Shown here: positions 6,363 through 9,524 of the stretch, piece after piece
How the letters are laid out: each line of letters begins with the position of its first letter
Position numbering within the stretch: the first letter of the stretch is position 1
Source of the DNA: CAYFUL01 sp964346375
GTDB taxonomy: Bacteria; Bacillota; Clostridia; Tissierellales; Peptoniphilaceae
NCBI GenBank assembly: GCA_964346375.1
Contig: CAYFUL010000053.1
Span: forward strand, 1-9,524
DNA length: 9,524 nt
Reading direction: 5' to 3'
Notes under the pieces: model-generated
What the model was told of the DNA's origin: nothing
What the model saw: only the letters and a program-made list of their open reading frames with translations
Databases searched by the model: none
Made by a program: the position numbers and the translations under genes

Positions 6363-7425
6363 AGTAGTTCCTTCAGAGATTTATATTGAAAACAACACCA
6401 TTTCTAATGCTGGAACTCTATATTGGGGCGACCAAGCCGGCGGTGGAATTTTTATAGGTCCCGAAGCCGTTGTTGAAATTAAGTCCTCCACTATTAATGA
6501 AACTAGAGCAGGTCTAGGAGGGGGAATTTTTAACAAAGGTAGTTTGACTATTACTGAAAATTCAAATGTAGTTTGGGGAATAGCTGGTTCTTTAGGCGGC
6601 GGAATTTACAATGATGGATACCTAAAGATAGATGAAGCAAATATTACAGGCAGCTCTACTGGACTTGAAGGAGAAAATATATTCCCAGGTAAACCAAATG
6701 AATATGGTGGAACAAATATCTATGCAGCAAAGGATGTAATAATTACTCCAAAAGCAACTATAGCACTTGGGAAAGACGTAAGAGTATTAGATGGACAGTC
6801 TAAAATTATATTAACCGGTCCCCTAACAAAACAAATTGATGTTTCAATAAGTGAAAAAGCTTTAGAGAACAATAATTTAGAAAAAATGGCTAGAAAATTT
6901 GGTTATGTAGTAGCAGCAGGAGAGAACTATACACCAAATAAATCTGACGCTAATCTCCTTAACTATTTTGGAAAAGATCCTGTAGCGGGAGACGAAATTT
7001 ATGGACAAGAAAGAGCCTCATACGATGATACCACTTCCACAGGCAAATGGGATTTTGTATTAAATCCTGACACTAAACAAGTAGTAGTTGGTCAAAGGGC
7101 AAAGATGATTTTTGAAGGAAATGGTGGTACCTTTGAAGGCAGTGCTGAAAAACACGAGAAGTTTTACGACTTCTACTCATCTATAGCGCCTTATACTGAT
7201 AAAACAGATATGAAAGAGGAACAAACTCCTGAAAAGCTTGGATATCAATTTATGGGTTGGTCTGAAAAACAACATCCAGCCTTTGGTAGCGTACAAGATT
7301 ATAAAGTAGCTAGTGTAACTAAATTTGATGATAGTCGTAATTTCTATGATCTTCAAAAGAATCCAACGACACCTATAACTAAAATACTTGCCCTCATGAG
7401 AAAACAGTTTATGCAATTTGGGTAA
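6358..7425 (+). CDS. adhesin segment 2 (+1 frame): beta-helix continuation and InlB B-repeat-like module
   Basis: Starting at GAT 6358, this frame continues the beta-helix at once (EIYIENNTISNAG, then GGGIFIG, GGGIFNKG and GGGIYNDG turns every 20-30 residues). An ATG-like start inside it, near 6544, would split the repeat series and lacks a ribosome binding site, so it is not an independent gene. After about residue 120 comes a non-repetitive region. Then MIFEGNGGTFEG with GYQFMGWSE forms a Listeria-Bacteroides (Flg_new/InlB B-repeat) unit, a beta-grasp-like spacer common in surface proteins. The frame runs off the family pattern at ITKILALMRK and stops at 7423-7425, while the expected ending of that module, TVYAIW, is present in the next frame. 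Confidence 0.75.
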   Translation, partial: DKVVPSEIYIENNTISNAGTLYWGDQAGGGIFIGPEAVVEIKSSTINETRAGLGGGIFNKGSLTITENSNVVWGIAGSLGGGIYNDGYLKIDEANITGSSTGLEGENIFPGKPNEYGGTNIYAAKDVIITPKATIALGKDVRVLDGQSKIILTGPLTKQIDVSISEKALENNNLEKMARKFGYVVAAGENYTPNKSDANLLNYFGKDPVAGDEIYGQERASYDDTTSTGKWDFVLNPDTKQVVVGQRAKMIFEGNGGTFEGSAEKHEKFYDFYSSIAPYTDKTDMKEEQTPEKLGYQFMGWSEKQHPAFGSVQDYKVASVTKFDDSRNFYDLQKNPTTPITKILALMRKQFMQFG

Positions 7426-8741
7426 AGCAAGTAGAAATACCAGTTGAAAAGAAATGGGTAAATACAGAAGAAAATGAATTAGTTCCCGTTGAAATACAAC
7501 TAAAAGATGGAGAAAAAACAGTTAAAACAATAGCACTCAGTGAAGCTAATGGCTGGAATAGCAAATTTGAAAATGTGGATGCTTTAAATGCTAACAGAGA
7601 AAGCCAAAACTACGGAATGGAAATAGACTACAATGTAGTAGAGGTAAATAAACCTTCAGATTTTAAAGTAAACATTACTGGAAATCAAAATATTGGATTT
7701 ACTGTAATTAATACTAAAGAATCCACAGAAGAACCACAACCTGAAACTAAAAATATTACAGTTAATAATGTTTGGAATAATGTTCCTAAAAATGAAATAG
7801 TTCCTGTAGTTGTTAATCTTCTTGCTAATAATGAAGTTGTAGGTACTATTAAACTAGATGATTCAAATGATTGGACTCACGTATTTAAAGATCTTCCTAC
7901 TAAGGATAATGGTAAGAGTATAAAATACAAAGTTTTAGAAATTGTTCCTGATGGATTTAAACATAATGTAGTTGAAAAAGATAATGGTTTTACTATTATT
8001 AACTCTAAGGAATCTACTCCTATTACTCCTGTAGAGCCTCCATACTACCCACCTGTTATTATTGGTGTATTTGGAACTGCTCCTATTAAAGATAATGGTA
8101 TTAAACACCTTCACAAGGCTTTTATAACTGGTTATCCTGATGGATCAGTAAGACCTGATGGAAGTGTTACTAGAGCCGAGGCTGTTGCTATGGTCGTTAG
8201 ATTAAAGGAATATAACTTAAAGGACAATTCTCCTACTGTTTTTGCCGATACTAACGATTGGTTTAACAGATATATTAATGCCGCTTTTAAGGCTGGTATT
8301 CTTGAAGAAAAATCTGGCGAAAACTTTAGACCTAATGAACCTATAACTAGGGCTGAACTTGCTCAACTTATTAGTCATATTGACAAGGCTAACGGTTCTA
8401 GTAGTAGTTTCTCTGATGCAGTTGGTCATAAGTTTGAGGCAGCTATTAATAAGGCATATGGCAATAAGAGAATTGACGGATATCCTGATGGTACTTTTAA
8501 ACCGGATTGGGATATTACTAGAGCAGAAACTGCAAAAATTTTAAACTCTCTTTTTGAAAGGGAAGTTAAGGAAAGAGGAGTTGCTCCTGTTAAGACTGAT
8601 GTTAAAATTTATAACGACATTGACTCTAGCCACTGGGGTTACTACCATATTACAGAAGCTTCTAATACTCATGAGTTCCATAGAATTGGTAATCTTATTG
8701 AGGAAATGTGGGAGAGAATTTTAAAGGATATTGTACAGTAG
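7383..8741 (+). CDS. adhesin segment 3: two Cna-B domains, linker, three SLH domains
   Basis: The open frame from 7383 has no start codon with a ribosome binding site and begins with the end of the InlB-type module (KTVYAIWVKQ). Two Cna-B-type domains follow (about 7440-7720 and 7750-8010); such domains form stalks, often locked by a Lys-Asn isopeptide bond. A proline-rich linker (PVEPPYYPP) leads to three SLH domains (about 8097-8560), each with its conserved TRAE: TRAEAVAMV, TRAELAQLI and TRAETAKIL. The first SLH lacks its opening half, as is common in related anaerobes. The tail contains DIDSSHWGYYHITEASNTH, a Trp-rich close of the anchoring region. Codon choice shifts to T-ending codons from about 7740 onward. 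A terminator follows. Confidence 0.8.
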   Translation, partial: NTCPHEKTVYAIWVKQVEIPVEKKWVNTEENELVPVEIQLKDGEKTVKTIALSEANGWNSKFENVDALNANRESQNYGMEIDYNVVEVNKPSDFKVNITGNQNIGFTVINTKESTEEPQPETKNITVNNVWNNVPKNEIVPVVVNLLANNEVVGTIKLDDSNDWTHVFKDLPTKDNGKSIKYKVLEIVPDGFKHNVVEKDNGFTIINSKESTPITPVEPPYYPPVIIGVFGTAPIKDNGIKHLHKAFITGYPDGSVRPDGSVTRAEAVAMVVRLKEYNLKDNSPTVFADTNDWFNRYINAAFKAGILEEKSGENFRPNEPITRAELAQLISHIDKANGSSSSFSDAVGHKFEAAINKAYGNKRIDGYPDGTFKPDWDITRAETAKILNSLFEREVKERGVAPVKTDVKIYNDIDSSHWGYYHITEASNTHEFHRIGNLIEEMWERILKDIVQ

Positions 8742-8764
8742 TTATTTTAAAAAACCAAAAAATA

Positions 8765-8803
8765 TACCCCCTAAATCCATGTGTTTTAGGGGGGTAATTT
8801 TTT
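8765..8803 (+). terminator. rho-independent terminator after the adhesin gene
   Basis: CCCCCTAAA (8767-8775) pairs with TTTAGGGGG (8785-8793). The sixth G (8794) is bulged, and TA/TA can extend the base of the stem. Six T residues follow at 8798-8803. It lies about 25 bases after the stop codon. Confidence 0.85.
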
Positions 8804-8990
8804 ATAATTCTGGCAGCAATATAATTATTTTTTTCTTTAGAATAAAAATTTTAAATAGTATTACCGTGAAAAATTATATAAAAAAAATAAAAATAAATAA
8901 TTTTTACAAAGGGAAGAAAATTATTAAAAAATGTCAAAAATAGTAAAAGTTTACTTGCAATTTAAATAACTCTCATTTTAATTGATTTTT
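8804..8990. other. AT-rich intergenic spacer
   Basis: The stretch is dominated by A and T runs. I see no open frame with a ribosome binding site, no RNA fold and no repeat of note. It insulates the adhesin terminator from the next promoter. Confidence 0.5.
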
Positions 8991-8996
8991 AAAGGG

Positions 8997-9002
8997 TATA
9001 AT
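8997..9002 (+). promoter_or_regulatory. -10 element of the DUF4342 gene
   Basis: A perfect TATAAT in the stretch AGGGTATAATATAG lies 16 bases before the ATG, with no good -35 box at normal spacing. The predicted start near 9008-9010 leaves only about ten leader bases, so the GGGTGA ribosome binding site (9009-9014) would be at the 5' end of the mRNA. Confidence 0.5.
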
Positions 9003-9018
9003 ATAGACGGGTGATAAA

Positions 9019-9524
9019 ATGATTAATATTGAAAAAATTGACTATGTTATGAATATGACTGGTCAAAGTTATGAAGTTGTAAGAAAGGCGCTTTTAGAAA
9101 CTGACGGTGACGTTGATAGAGCTATCCAAATTATTAACGACTCCTACAAAAATATCTTTGATGAAGGTGCTAAGGATGCTAAAAATGCCTTCTCTAATGT
9201 TGGAGATAAGTTTGATAATTTTGCTAAGGACGTTCAAAATGCCATTGAGGATATTTGGAAAAAGGGCAATGCTAGTAGACTTGTTGTTGAAAAAAATGGT
9301 AGCACTATTTTAAATCTTTCCCTTGCCATTTCCGCTGTTGGGGTTATTCTTGGTCCTGTTAGTGCCCTTGTGGGAGCTGGTGCTGCTCTATTAACTGACT
9401 ATGACTTCTACATTATCCTTGATGACGGCGAAAGAATTGACATTAAAAAATATATTGCCGATAAAAAAGATGAGGTTTTTAACAAAAAACATGAGGATGT
9501 AAATAGTAACTCTGAAGATGATAT
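9019..9524 (+). CDS. UBA-like and DUF4342 domain protein, cut by window end
   Basis: The frame from ATG 9019 stays open to the window end (168 complete codons). Residues 3-43 (IEKIDYVMNMTGQSYEVVRKALLETDGDVDRAI in part) form a UBA-like three-helix domain of the EF-Ts/NAC type. Residues 44-77 are an amphipathic, charged helix (AKDAKNAFSNVGDKF). From about 78, IWKKGNASRLVVEKNGSTILNL begins the DUF4342 region, followed by a Gly/Ala-rich hydrophobic stretch (about 101-125) that could enter the membrane, and then an acidic, Lys-rich tail. DUF4342 proteins are small and uncharacterised, so no role is assigned. GGGTGA precedes the ATG by four bases. Codons favour T endings, as in the SLH part of the preceding gene and unlike the lipoprotein operon, which may mean high expression. 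Confidence 0.85.
   Translation, partial: MINIEKIDYVMNMTGQSYEVVRKALLETDGDVDRAIQIINDSYKNIFDEGAKDAKNAFSNVGDKFDNFAKDVQNAIEDIWKKGNASRLVVEKNGSTILNLSLAISAVGVILGPVSALVGAGAALLTDYDFYIILDDGERIDIKKYIADKKDEVFNKKHEDVNSNSEDD

Larger units (their letters stand above)
5139..8741 (+). pseudogene. S-layer-anchored beta-helix adhesin, broken by start-codon change and two frameshifts
   Basis: Taken together this region encodes one surface protein of about 1200 residues. In order: signal peptide, beta-helix repeats, InlB B-repeat-like module, two Cna-B domains, proline-rich linker, three SLH domains and a tail. SLH domains bind cell-wall polysaccharide, so the product would be displayed outside the wall, probably in adhesion. 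Three lesions are visible. A GGAGG site (5128-5132) is followed six bases later by ACG (5139-5141) where ATG is expected, with no other good start. An A8 run (6350-6357) puts translation into a stop at 6360-6362; seven A residues would keep it open. A base is missing at 7381-7404, since adding one A restores the path into the Cna-B domains. The first and third segments share a frame. Decay, phase variation or run-length sequencing error are all possible; the three parts are described separately. Confidence 0.8.

Noticed and set aside
5500..6700. CRISPR or tandem DNA repeat in the adhesin
   Set aside because: The repetition is in protein pattern (beta-helix turns) with variable DNA; there are no regular direct repeats and spacers.
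8359..8544. Open frames on both strands within the SLH region (also 8217-8429)
   Set aside because: They are out-of-frame shadows of the SLH domains with their TRAE motifs.
8731..8943. 70-codon plus-strand open frame
   Set aside because: It overlaps the adhesin end and runs through the terminator hairpin into AT-rich spacer; its Lys/Ile/Asn composition reflects base bias.
8994..8999. GGGTAT as a sigma-B type -10 box (also at 3125-3130)
   Set aside because: No GTTT-type -35 lies at the proper distance, and TATAAT overlaps it in both places.
9107..9313. 68-codon plus-strand open frame
   Set aside because: It is the +1 shadow of the DUF4342 gene, whose frame shows clear UBA-like and DUF4342 patterns.

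Overview
The window looks like chromosome from a low-GC, AT-rich Gram-positive anaerobe of the Clostridia/Tissierellia type. Peptoniphilaceae relatives such as Peptoniphilus or Anaerococcus are my best guess. The evidence is the A/T-rich codon use, AAGGAG-type ribosome binding sites, clean sigma-A promoters, a lipoprotein signal, and a large surface protein ending in SLH domains with the C-terminal tail style seen in that group. The genus is inference.

Left part (1-2270): a minus-strand tRNA with anticodon CAT, cut by the window edge and driven by a near-consensus promoter. Next is a minus-strand UvrD/PcrA-type helicase of 610 residues, then a divergent tRNA-Ser(GCT) with its own promoter and terminator. 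A strong hairpin at 2239-2267 separates it from the converging toxin-antitoxin operon.

Middle (2270-3030, minus strand): a RelB/DinJ-type ribbon-helix-helix antitoxin overlaps a Doc (death-on-curing, Fic fold) toxin by four bases. The promoter region carries an 11-bp-spaced direct repeat that may be the operator. A 15-codon stub resembling the start of an excisionase-type HTH protein lies just downstream of the toxin.

3030-4990 (plus strand): a two-gene operon of unknown function, a secreted lipoprotein and a four-helix membrane protein, coupled by a TAATG overlap and closed by a good terminator. The membrane protein looks like an internal duplication of a two-helix plus beta-domain unit, possibly DUF3592-like.

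4990-8805 (plus strand): one large S-layer-anchored adhesin-like gene of about 1200 codons. Its parts are a signal peptide, right-handed beta-helix repeats, an InlB B-repeat (Flg_new-like) module, two Cna-B domains, a proline-rich linker, three SLH domains and a tail. As it stands it is broken in three places. The codon after an excellent ribosome binding site is ACG, not ATG; one extra A lies in an A8 run near 6350-6357; and one base is missing near 7381-7404. The outer two segments share a frame and the middle one is shifted, so the lesions compensate. It is either a decaying or phase-variable adhesin, or it carries sequence errors at the two runs.

Right edge (8805-9524): an AT-rich spacer, then the start of a UBA-like/DUF4342 protein that runs off the window.

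I did not find a convincing new defence or mobile system. The most unusual items are the triply damaged adhesin, the RelB/DinJ-Doc pairing, and the uncharacterised lipoprotein/membrane-protein pair.
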